Positions 34,606 through 46,300 of a stretch of DNA of 64,000 nt are shown one piece after another. The stretch lies in assembly GCA_949752745.1 (NCBI GenBank), contig OX457026.1, forward strand, positions 30,504,116-30,568,115, in the 5' to 3' direction. Source of the stretch: Protula sp. h YS-2021 (taxonomy: Eukaryota; Annelida; Polychaeta; Sabellida; Serpulidae). A program made the position numbers and the translations under genes. Position 1 is the first letter of the stretch. Each line of letters opens with the position of its first letter. The notes under the pieces are model-generated. The model did no database searches. It was not told where the DNA came from and saw nothing but the letters and a program-made list of their open reading frames with translations.

Positions 34606-35660
34606 CTTATTCCCACTTGGCATTGAAAATGCCAAATGGGGATGGATTGCCTCGAATTCTTCACCTATTTTTCCTTTTTTTTCTCGCTTTTTTTAAATTT
34701 TTTTTCTTCTTCCGCCGAATCGGTTTCCAGATATCTCCTCCGAGACCGCTGAAGCTAGACCAACCAAACTTGGCACATGTATGGAGGGTCAACTGAAGTG
34801 GTGCACCTGATAAAAAATTTTGACCTTGACCTTACTGGTCAAGGTCAAATCGCGAAAAAAGTCAAAAGGTTTTCTGACAAATACTGCAAGGCCGTTGAAG
34901 CTAGAAAAGCCAAACTTGGCATATATATAAAGGGCGATGTGATCTAAAGCAACCAATAAAAATTTTTGACCTTGACCTTGACCATGACCTTGAAATCGCG
35001 AAAAATGTTATTTAAGAAAAACAATGAGTTATCTCGAAAACGTCCGAGACCACTGAAGCTAGACCAACCAAACTTGGCGCATGTATGGAGGGTCATCGAA
35101 AGTGGTGCACCTGATAAAAATTTTTGACCTTGACCTTACTTGTCAAGGACAAATTGCGAAAAAGGTCAAACGGTTTTTTGACAATTACTGCAAGGCCGTT
35201 GAAGCTAGAAAAGCCAAACTTGGCACATATATAAAGAGCGATGTGATCTAAAGCATCCGATAAAAATTTTTGACCTTGACCATGACCTTGAAATCGCGAA
35301 AAACGTTATTTAAGAAAAACAATGAGTTATCTCGAAAACGGAAAGATATAGAGCGATTCTGACCTCATTTTCGACCTCCACCCCCTATACGACGATACGT
35401 AAGGTATAACCTCCGGTGTCCTTGACCTCCAGGTCACGTTCGAACCCCAAACCGGAAGTTGGCCTTTATCTGGAAAACGGTAACAGATAGAGCAATTTTG
35501 ACCTCATTTTCGACCTCTCCCCCCTATACGACGATACGTAAGGTATAACTTCCGCTGTCCTTGACCTCCATGTCACTTTCGAGCCCCAAACCGGAAGTTG
35601 GCGGGGGATGTGCGTATGATTTTATTAGCGCACTTCTCTATAATTCAGAGACGGCTACAT
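34606..35660 (+). repeat. TGACCTTGACC-rich dispersed element, copy 1
   Basis: Begins with a hairpin (TCCCACTTGGCATT / AATGCCAAATGGGGA). Two ~240-bp units follow, with GAAGCTAGA(C/A)(C/A)A(A/G)CCAAACTTGGC(A/G)(C/T)AT and TTTTTGACCTTGACCTT. Next come ~120-bp units with CCCCCTATACGACGATACGT and CAAACCGGAAGTTGGC. The same layout returns at 36364-37306. Confidence 0.85.
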
Positions 35661-35716
35661 ATATATCATATTGCTGTCATCGTAGGTAAGTCCTTTTCTA
35701 TGCTGTACTGACTCGG

Positions 35717-35719
<3 letters not shown>

Positions 35720-35761
<42 letters not shown>
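35720..35761. repeat. (CT)n microsatellite
   Basis: About 21 CT units. Confidence 0.97.
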
Positions 35762-35764
<3 letters not shown>

Positions 35765-36125
35765 AAACGTGATTATGAAGTTTAACAATGTTATCATATC
35801 GTTTACGATTCCAAGCATTGAGGGAAATCAAAAACACCTTTCCTCTCTTTATCTCAGTGTGACATTATTTATGGAGGCTTTTGGTACATTTCACCGACAT
35901 TAATTGCCCAAATGCAACAAACATTGGATGGTGATGGTGGTTGTTAAGAGGGGGCGTGGGAGGTTGGTGTGTTAGATTTCTTTTCCCTTATCGTCCTTCA
36001 AGTTTTACATATCCTGTGTGTGTGTTTTTTTTTCGTGTGTTTCTGCTGCATTTTTTGGAGTAGTCGTGCTTTTACTATGCGCTATTTGATGTACAGTATC
36101 AAGCCTACATCGTCCAAGTTTGGAT

Positions 36126-36150
36126 CTCTCTCTCTCTCTCTCTCTCTCTT

Positions 36151-36231
<81 letters not shown>

Positions 36232-36234
36232 ATA
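36126..36234. repeat. Compound (CT)n-(TA)n-(TG)n microsatellite
   Basis: CT run, about 30 TA units, then a TG run leading into the hairpin at 36236. Confidence 0.95.
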
Positions 36235-36235
36235 T

Positions 36236-36314
36236 TAATCACAGGATGTACACACACACACACACACATATATATATGTGTGTGTGTCTGTGTGGTGGCT
36301 GCATCCTGTGATTA
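36236..36314. repeat. 79-bp hairpin with inverted microsatellites inside
   Basis: 13-bp perfect arms TAATCACAGGATG / CATCCTGTGATTA enclose (AC)n-(TA)n-(TG)n, which are themselves complementary, so nearly the whole segment can fold back. Confidence 0.9.
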
Positions 36315-36363
36315 AGTGATTTATTCTACTATATGAGTAACATTTTTGGTGTGCGTATGATGT

Positions 36364-37306
36364 TATTCCCACTTGGTATTGAAAATACCAAATGGGGATG
36401 GATTGCCTTGAATTCTTCACCTATTTTTTTTTCCTCCTTTTTTTTTTCTTTTTCCGCCGATTCGGTTTCCAGACATCTCCGACGAGACCGCTGAAGCTAG
36501 ACCAACCAAACTTGGCACATGTATGGAGGGTCATCTGAAGTGGTGCACCTGATAAAAATTTTCGACCTTGATCTTACTGGTCAAGGTCAAATCGTGAAAA
36601 AGGTCAATCGTTTCCAGACATCTACAGCAAGGCCATTGAAACTAGAAAAGCCAAACTTGGCACATATATAAATGGCGATGTTATCTGAAGTAACCGGTAA
36701 AAATTTTTGACCTTGAGCTTGACCTTGAAATCGCGAAAAACGTTATTTAAAAATTTCAGTATAATGTGGCAGGGGGATCCCGATATGACCATAGCAGTTG
36801 AAAGGGATCTAAAGAACAATACGATACGATACGATACGATTTATCTCGAAAACGGAAAGAGATAGAGCTATTCTGACCTCATTTTCGACCTCCACCCCCT
36901 ATACGACGATACGTAAGGTACAACTTCCGGTGTCCTTGAACTCCACGTCACTTGTGAGCCCCAAACCGGAAGTTGGCCTTTATCTCGAAAACGGTAAGAG
37001 ATAGAGCAATTTTGACCTAATTTGCGACCTCTACCCCCTATACGACGATACGTAAGGTATAAGTTCCAGTGTCCTTGACCCCCATGTCACTTACGAGCCC
37101 CAAACCGGAAGTTGGCCTTTATCTCGAAAATAGTAACAGATAGAGCAAATTTTTGGACTTGACCTTACCGGTATAGTTAGTAGTATTTAGGAGGATATTC
37201 TGCATTCAGACATGTGAGAATTGTTGACAAACTGCAATATCATCTACCTTCCGTTTTAAGTTATCATTCCAAGTGGGGCTAATTCGCTGTGCGAATTTAT
37301 GTCTAG
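36364..37306 (+). mobile_element. TGACCTTGACC-rich element copy 2, with Helitron-type 3' end
   Basis: Starts with the hairpin TTCCCACTTGGTATT...AATACCAAATGGGGA and carries the same TTGACCTTGA and CTATACGACGATACG units as copy 1. It ends with ATTCGC-tgt-GCGAAT (37282-37296), six bases later CTAG (37303-37306), then T. A short hairpin a few bases upstream of CTRR is the hallmark of Helitron 3' ends. The outer 10 bp are also inverted (CCCACTTGG at the start, CCAAGTGGGG near the end). No RepHel gene is present, so it would be non-autonomous. Confidence 0.65.
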
Positions 37307-37436
37307 TTTTTTTTGTAGAATAACTGCATTTCTTGGGTTATAAATACAATTATTTTAAGTGTAGTGGTGTTTCAAACGTCCATAACTTCACCATTTTTCG
37401 ATGAAATCAAAAATTAACCTGACGTTGCAAAACTAC

Positions 37437-37596
37437 CAGGGTTCGCGCTGGATTCTCAGGAAAGGGAGTTAAAAAAAAGGAAAGTTTGACTCGGTTGGGC
37501 ACAGAAAACTCGGTGGGTTCCGAAAAAGTAGTCATTTCGTAAAAAAAAAAAAAAAAGCCCAAAAAGTAGACAAAAACCCAGCCAACGCGAACCCTG
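37437..37596. mobile_element. 160-bp MITE, CAGGGTTCGCG termini
   Basis: Left CAGGGTTCGCGCTGG and right (reverse complement) CAGGGTTCGCGTTGGCTGG. hAT-like termini; no clean target duplication visible. Confidence 0.8.
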
Positions 37597-38369
37597 ATAC
37601 CTCCACCGGAAAGACCCGAAAGTGTGAACTGGCTTATTTTAAACATAATCCATCTCACTGAACATCTTTGGTCGCTTGAGCACACAACTCACATTTAAAG
37701 TCCGAAAGTAAACACACATTTGACAAGCGAGTGCAGAAGATAATTTTTTTGCACTTTAACGACGAAATAAAAGACACGCAGCCAATTAAAAATTGTGCAT
37801 ATTTTGCAAAAAAAAAAGAAAAAAAAAGTATATTGTGCACGACTATCTGTCAATGTTTGAATATTAGAGGCTGGTATGCAGGATTCGTGCCTCATAACAT
37901 ACGAAGTTGACTCCTATTTGCAGAAAGATGGAAGGTTTCGTAGCTCTGACAGAAAGATACATGAAATAAATTTGAGGAAGTTGCCGACTCGGAGCTGCCA
38001 AAAAGCACGTGAGTTGCAGTTTTAACATGTAATACCAACCGTTGATCTTGCGTATGGTTTGGTGGATGGGTGTCCTCTAGACCCCTTCATTTTTCCACCA
38101 GCCTCCATACTTGGGCCGTGGTCTAAATCATACGCTACAAGGTCTGGAATCTGACTTATTTTTTCCTTTGGCCCAAAACAACGTCCATTTTTAGAAATAA
38201 TAAAATGGCGGTATATAACGAACCCAGGGATTGGTTAATTTGTATCACGTGGGGGCTGCGGCGAATGACAGAAATGGTGTAAGGTGATCAGTGTTGCAGT
38301 CCAACAGCCAACCTCTACGATAGTTTTGGTCTGGTCTGTTAATTAATCCAAACTCTACGCAAAGATAGT

Positions 38370-39183
38370 TCTATGGAGGTGGCAGAAACTCGTTGACAGA
38401 GTCTACCCCGAAGCTAAGTGCGGTTTCCGTTCAGGCAGGTATAGGTTGATATGACATTTTAGTTGAGCCAGCTACAACAGAAGTTCCAAGAACAGCGAAA
38501 ACAATTGTACATAAACTTTGTCGACCTAGCCAAAGCGTTCGACAAGTTAGAAAGTCAGAAAGTCTTAGAGAAAATTGGCTGCTCTCCTTGACTACTCAAT
38601 GTAGTGAAATTCTTCCAAGGAAACATGTGAAATACAGTCAACTTCTGCTAGTTCGCTAGTTTCCAAATTTTCTATGCTTCTCAAATGTGTTGAGAATGTG
38701 ACACTTTTATCTATATCCGCTCTGACAGGAAACTGTTTAATCTGCGACGTCTTGCGGAAAAAATCAAATCGTTGTTAAGCAGTCATCGTGGAATTGCTCA
38801 TGGATGGCAACATTGCATTATGGAGAGGCTAATCTCCTCAAGAAAAGAAGTTGAAGACGATTCACTTTCACTGCCTTCGACGCCGATTTGAATCAACTGG
38901 AAAGACAAATCTCCCAACGAAAAAATCCTACGAAGAGCCAATCTCCTGTGCTCATTAAAGCATTTGTGCTCATTAAACAGCGACTTCACAGCTCTTTTGG
39001 CCATGCAAATCAACTGGAAGAGGGCCGAATACGGAAAGGCCTGCTCTACTGTGAAAGTTTTTATATGAAACGTCTAACTGGTCACACAAGGCTCCATTTT
39101 AAAGAGGTACGTAAGCATGACCTCCGAGCTGTAGACCTTCTAACTGATAAATTTAAACCCATCACTGAAAACCGAGTAGTCTG
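38370..39183 (+). pseudogene. Decayed non-LTR retrotransposon (RT and C-terminal pieces)
   Basis: The first part (38380-38600) reads, across frame changes, VYPEAKCGFRSGR and a relic of the VDLAKAFDK motif, typical of a LINE reverse transcriptase. The second part (38850-39183) resembles the C-terminal LRRI...RRxLRWLGHVxRMEDGRIPK...LRFKxVCKRDLKAL region of the same family, here EEGRIRKGLLYCE and LHFKEVRKHDLRAVDL. The middle, including the catalytic block, is deleted. It lies about 450 bp upstream of the beta-lactamase-like gene. Confidence 0.75.
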
Positions 39184-39640
39184 AGTGTGGTTCAGGAAAC
39201 AGGGAGAGAGTCGGGAGAAGGTTAAACATAGTCGAATTCGACCAATCCACCCGAAATAGAGAGTGAAATTCTACAGGCGCCCACTATGTTTCGCAGACGG
39301 ACGGATGGCGACGAAGCATCCTGAAAATACAAAATTTGAAGTAGTTAAGTAAATACGATGCAATGGACAGGCCCTTTGCAGGCTTTTGTTTTGAATTGTT
39401 ACCATTTGTGTACATTTTATGAATTGAGGTTTGTTTCATAAATTAATTTAATGTGGTCTTGTGTTATTCAGAAACCAAATTACTTGACTACCACACGATT
39501 TCACCAACTGACTGTGCAAGGCATATATTAGTTTCCATGCATACAGTCGTTGTATCAATAGCCTTTTCAGTTTCTTGTTGGATCCGTGTATGAATAAAAT
39601 CACAATTTTATAGTTTATAACGAAGTGTCACCTTACACAT

Positions 39641-39783
39641 ATGGGTCTTTTAAGAGCGTCATGTATTGTAGCCACAACTGCAATAATTTATATGTACATG
39701 TCATCGTTTTTTAAAGTAAAACCGACGATTGACAAGGACAGTTTTGTTGCGCCTGGCTGGGAAAGGGTTTTCGAGGTGTTCAG
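39641..39783 (+). CDS. Exon 1 of the beta-lactamase-like gene (start codon)
   Basis: ATG at 39641 opens a frame beginning [20 protein letters not shown], a hydrophobic N-terminus. It continues to [12 protein letters not shown] and a GTGAGC donor. It ends in phase 2 and joins exon 2 to complete an Arg codon before ESFETGTE. No competing upstream in-frame ATG is near. Confidence 0.88.
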
Positions 39784-40285
39784 GTGAGCGAAAAGTACCA
39801 GTTAGATACACTATAGACATTCATGCAGTAATTACGTACATTGATTTGTAAAAATATTAAGCGGTTCCAGTTATCCCCAGGGTGTACACAATGTGAAAAG
39901 TTGCATACAGGAAAAACTCGGAGATTTCATAATTTGCGTAAAAATCAGGGAAAACTCAGGGAATTTTATTTTTCATACTCGTAAGGGGAAGATCATTGAA
40001 TTTTTTTAATGAGTAGGGGATTATTTTCTTTACTTAACAGAACATTGATTTTAACATTTTTCGGTATGACAAATATAGTGCTAATTAATGTACAAGCTCG
40101 TATGGCTAGTGATATTTTCTAGTGTATTCTTACAATTTGCTTTACATTATACCATATGAACTCTACATTAGTGTTTAGCTGATCTTTACTTCTGTGGTGT
40201 ACATAAGTGTTGCAATTATTGGCAAAGTGAGTGTGCTGTTGATGAGTTGACTAGGAGTAGGTGATGTAAGATGAACTTCATCTTG

Positions 40286-40364
<79 letters not shown>

Positions 40365-43300
40365 AAATCAGGGAATTTTAAAGGCGAAATTGCGTGGACA
40401 TCCTGATCCGCCCCTCCCCACGATTTAGCTCCGAGTCATCTCTTCCTTACTTTTACTCTGTATATCTGTCCGCCAGAGCTACGAGGCCTTCGATTGTTCA
40501 GCCAATAGGGGTCATCTTTATATGTTCTGAAGCTCACTCGAAATCTGCATATCAGTAACAACTCTACAAATTGTTACTGAAAGTTCATGTACAATATAAC
40601 CTTCTTGCAAAATAGACACATTTTTTTTGCAAAAAGACACAATTTTTAATGGACTGCATATCTCTTATTTGTTAGTTAAAATGGAGAAAAATCAGCTTTT
40701 GCACTCAACTGTAAAATGTTTGTTTACGTCCCTACAATCAGTTGACCAAATACAGTGGAACCCGGTTATAACGAAGTTTGTGGGACCGGGTAAAAGTTTT
40801 CGTTATAACCTATATTCGTTATAACCGATGTTTTCCAAATTTCCTGATTATACGGTCATTTTTTTCAATGTTCCCATGTAGGACTTAAACTTTAGGAGTG
40901 CTCTGTGATTATTTGTTTGAAATACAGTAAATTATTTGTTTAAAATACAGTACTTTGTTGAATCGAATCATCAAAACGAAAACAAAATATTATTTATTAA
41001 ACCAATCACGACAATTTATTAATAACACTGTATTATTTAAAAGAAGAATTTATCAAGCAAATAAGAATTCAGATAATTTTTGTCATAGGTAAAATCGGCT
41101 TAATTGACTACGGTAGTCTATTACGGAATAGACAACCGTCTATTCTGGAATAGACTACCGAAATTAAAAGTTCTCTGGAATAGAACGTTTTGAATTTTTC
41201 ATATATATTACATTGTAGCAGATATTACTTACAGATTTTGTAATATTTAAATTTAAAATTACACAAAAACGTTCCATTTAAAAGGATTTGAAGGACGGTA
41301 GTCTATTCCGGAACAGACTACCGTAGTCGTAAAATGCGTTAGTTCTCCCATGACAAAAAATACCTGATTTCTTATTTGCTTGATAAATTCATTTTAAATA
41401 ATACACTGTTTAATAGTTAACATTTCCTTTAGTAAATACTGAACTAATAATAACATGAAGTGCTTTCTGTCGTCGAAACTGTTAACTCACAATACTAACT
41501 GGCTATTACTTTTCTCACACTTTAACTATTTTAGCAGTAAAAGAAATTATACATTTCACACATCAACTTTTTTTCACAATTCGGAGCATGACTTTTGTGG
41601 AAGGGTGGAGGAAAGTCCCCCACGATAAAGAAAAAAAAAAAAACGGCCCATGAATAAATCTACTACCTTTTTGGCAGCTACGAGAGCCCTCTTCCATCCC
41701 AACCCCCCCCCCCCCGAGATTTTGGACACAGCCAGAGAAAATCCTCCCACCTAAAGAGATGCAATCTGTGCAGAGATATGCTCCTCCCCCCGAACTTAAT
41801 TTAATTTCGCAAATATTTACACATTAAGACGTAGTAGTGGAGTAGCTGTGACAAATGTTACTACTTAATCGCCTGTTAAAAGCCGTTTTTAATCGCCCGC
41901 TCCCAGTCATCACTTCATAAAGATGTTCCTTTCGATCCTAGACCCATTCCTTAAAAAAAATAGATACTGTACAGTGATAATCTGCTCCAGCATAAAATCT
42001 TCGTTTTCACCGCCGGAGATTTTCGCCGGGATTCAGTTGGAAGGGCTCTGGGGGATGAGTGAGATGCAAAAAGTGCGCTTGTAACAAGATCTGTAACCTA
42101 ACATCGATAATTGGTGCAAGAGTAGTACAGCGTTGCGTTGTTTTTTTTTCAGATATGTAAAATGTCATAAACTACATGTACAAGAGTTTTTTTATCAATA
42201 CTGAGGCGTAATTTACCAAGGTGATAGAAATTGATGTCCTTACGCTGAAGTATCCCGCCTCAGTCTACAGTTCAAGGTATTGTCCTCCACGGCGACTTGT
42301 TTTTTTTACAAGATATTTTTTTTTGCACACAACAGTCCAGTAAACTCTGTAAAATAAACCGCTTTCACATCTTAATACCGGTTTACATTTTATGATTTGA
42401 ATTTCATATGATTTCCTGGGAAACGATCAGCTGTTCAAACACCTTTTTAAGTTTTAACAGCGAAATAGCAACACACAATGATAGAACTACCCCTTCGTAT
42501 AGATTTTTGTGCTTGTGTTTATTACGATGTTTTATTCACTTTATAAGATTGCGAAACTCGAATCCCCGAGTTTTTGCGACGAAATGACTGCATTTTCTCT
42601 TTAGTTCTTTTAGCAAGTAGACTCGGTCTCGTATCGCTAAAATTGAGTGAAAATGGACGCCATTCAATATACGGTAGAAACGTTTGAAAACTGATATAAT
42701 TGTCTCGTGTTAAGACGCGTGAATTATAAGCATTACTTGTTACTTGTTTTCGCTTTGCCCTGATTTCAAACTGGAAACATTTTTGGCCAGAAATCTGGCT
42801 TTTTTGGCGGCTGTCTGGCAGTGATTCGACAGTACTCTATTGCATCTGCAGCTTTTGTATGTATATGCAGTAACCTGGATGAGCAAAGTCGCGTTTGCAG
42901 TAATGCTGCATCAATCCAATTTTTTATGCATCCATGTTGATTTCGATGCGTCCTATCGTTCCAAAAAGTAGAAGTGAAACAGTTTTACCACACAATAAAT
43001 CTGTCACGCTGTTTGATGAACATATCGATGCAGATGGCACCATAGGAAAGTGCATTATTTATGTAAATAAACGCGTGGATGAGTGAATAAAACTAGTTCT
43101 ACTACATTTCAAGAAAAATAAATATTAAAATTAAGTTAACAAAAAAAATGTTAAAAACAATTGAGCGAAAAAAAACAGATTCTGCCAGATTTGACCAGAT
43201 TGAGCCACTTTAAGAGATTTTGCCTTTCCGGCAATTGCCGGGCAAATCTGGCCGGCCAAATCTTGCCAACCCTGAGATGGTTAGAATTTGAATGCAACAT

Positions 43301-46300
43301 GGCTGCATGAATAATGCTCCCCAGATTACTGTTACTGGCAGAGGGTTTGCCATTGAAGAGCCAGCTAAACCATTGACCGTCTCCGAGAAAATGACGTTAA
43401 ACTATACAATGTTTTCATACTTACCTGTTTTCTCCAGGGAATCGTTTGAAACCGGAACAGAAACTGGAGGAAGCTTTGCAGTTTATTATGAAGGAAAACT
43501 TGTGTTTAATGGAATGGGTACGAGAATGTAAATAGTAATAACACTAATAAGAAGAATAAACAATTCAAAATCCAGAAACTGATTTTATTGCTGGGCTTCA
43601 TCTAGAGTAATGAGATATTTGCGAAATTTGTGATTGGCTTATTTTGCACGCACCGAGTGACAAATACACTCCCATAAAAGGAAATTTGGGTTATCTAAAC
43701 GCGTACAGAATTTCGCTCGCCACATTCACAGAAACGTCACAGCTATAAGCCAACGTGACTGACGAAGGCTTTGTGACGCAGCCCTTCTGTTTTGCGTAAC
43801 GAAAGTTGTTATGTAACACACAAGCGACGCCACAGTGCAGGGAAGCGAAGAGGAGAATATTTCCGCGCTGTTTGTCTGTATATAAGGCACGATTGTGGGG
43901 TTGTATTATAATAGCAATAGACCTTGTGTTCTTTGTATAGAATTCAGGCACACGTGGAAGGCCAACGAACTTACCGGTGCGCGGTTCGATCACAAGCCTT
44001 TCACTCCTGCCCCAATCAAATAAAAATCACCCAACCCCCATGATCTAAACCTAAAATAGACCTATTCCGTAGCTATTTGATGTGGGTGGTGTGTAGATGT
44101 GCACCCAAAGTCCTTGGAATTGGTCAAGCTGTATCATATAGATTTTAGTAATTATATGTCTCCCCCTAAGGGTCACATACATAGCATTTGGTGTGTCCGT
44201 CCGTCTGTCCGCAGGGAGTTCTTTTGAAATTAATGACTCGATTTTTCTCAAAACATACATACATATTGGGGTACATGTCTAGATGATGCCCGTGTTATTT
44301 TTTTTGTTCCTTCAAAAATTCTTTTTCACTTTGGCAAGCTAAATCTCCAAAACAGTTCGTTGGACAAGGCTCAGATGTCGCAAGAAGAACACACATATAG
44401 CGCAAATGTATACTGCAAAATTTTTCTTGATTTCCGTTGAAAATTTTGGCAATTTTTTTAAATTTCTAATTTTTAAGTTTTTTGGTCATATTGTTGCGTT
44501 ATCTCCGAAACAGTTTTATGGATTAGGCTGAAACGTGGCAAGAAGAACCCACATATAGTGCAAATGTTTACTGCGAAGTTTTTCTCCATTTTCTGCAAAA
44601 GTGTATTTTTGGCGATTTTAAAGATTTTGTACGTTTAAGCAAGGAATTTTTTCCACGTGACTGATTGGGGGCGGGGGAGACATCCGTTTTTGTACATCCA
44701 AAGTCATGAGTGTAAATATTTAATATTATATTTACCATTGTAATTACACGCTGTAAATGTTTTCATCCCGCTTATACAGCAGTTAAACATAGTTTGACAT
44801 TTGTCATAAAGACTTTGCTTTGGTTATTCAAGGAACCAGATATGGGAATCTCGAGGCAGACGTCAATGCTTACGTCATCATTCTGGTGTATATAAGTGGG
44901 GTGGGTTGGGGGTATTAAATGAGCTCCCCAGTGTGATAAGTTGAATACCAACAGTTCATGTGCTTTTCATTGGTCCCTCTGTAACGGAGGGATATAGATG
45001 TGAGATTGTACGTCTGTCCGCATGCGTGCGGACTATGTCTTCGAAACTATAGGTCGGATTGTTTTGGACAGAGCACATGTTGAAGGTGCGCAAAATGACA
45101 GTATTTTGAAATTTGGTAAAAATTAGTATTCACGCTATTTTGTCCGCATAATGGAATGTCGTCGAAGCTATATCTCATAAACTAAAAGATCGGATTGTTT
45201 TGAAATTTGGCATTAAAATGTAGCGTATATTGAAAGTGTGTAATGTCGTATTTTTGCGCAAGTTAAATAAATGTGCTCACTGGTCAGAAATGCAAACCGT
45301 GCATCAACGCAAGTTAAATAAACTTGCGCAGTGGTCCGAAATAATAACCGCGCATCAACGCAAGCTAAATAAACATGCGCACTGGTCCGAAATGCGAACC
45401 GCGCATCAACGCAAGTTAAATAAACATGCGTTCTGATTCGAAATGGAAACCGCGTATCCACGCAAGTTAAATAAAGATGCGCGCTGGTTTAAAATAGGAA
45501 ACGCGCATCAACTCAAGCTAAATAAACATGCGCAGTGGTCCGAAATGTAAACTGCGCATTAATGCAAGCTAAACTAGACTGAAATTCGCAGAGCGAATCT
45601 CATATATCTCCGAAAGTAAAGGTCGCTAGAACACGCATGGAAGGTGTGCAGCCTCGTGTTTTTATGAGTTATGAAATGACAGATTTTTTTTCGATTATTA
45701 GAACAATTGTTTACAGCAGCTGCTCATCCAGTAATTGTTTGCAGCAGCTGAACAGCCAGCAGTTATTTGCAGCAGCTGAACATAGCAACTGTTTGCAGCA
45801 GCTGAGCAGATGTCATTTTTCCGCATAGAAGAACACATAAAAGCACACAAAGCAAACTACTTCATTTCAAGCAATATTGATTTCACAGGCAGAATACTTT
45901 TTCCCATTCCTATACAAGTGGATTGGCTCATGAAATCGCCAATTTGTCCAATATTTTGATGTTGGAAAAACCAAGACAGTTGCCATTTCGTACAGTTGCG
46001 AAGAAAAACATTCTAAAGCATACTTATCCTAACATAAACAAACGAATGTACATAGGATCGTTGTAAAATTTAGTATGCTTTAGTTTGTGGTGACATTTCG
46101 TTCGGGCGAGCTTTAATGTCGATATCACAATGAATATAAGCACAAACTAGGCGTAATTCGCTGCCTGCACAAAACGATACAGTAAGTATACAAAACTGAA
46201 GTTAAGAATAGTCTGCAACGATTGATCGAATTTTAGGAAAATCATTGTGCCAGTTCAGGTGAGTCTGTTGCCACCTGGACATGGGGACGATTTCATTACT

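Noticed and set aside
43292..43437. Possible coding start MQHGCMNN upstream of exon 2 of the beta-lactamase-like gene
   Set aside because: A TTCTCCAG acceptor at 43437 and phase agreement with the exon at 39641-39783 show this stretch is intron.
44155..44180. Hairpin head at TATGTCTCCCCCTAAGGGTCACATA
   Set aside because: The stem is weak and interrupted. It is mentioned with the family but not listed as a feature.
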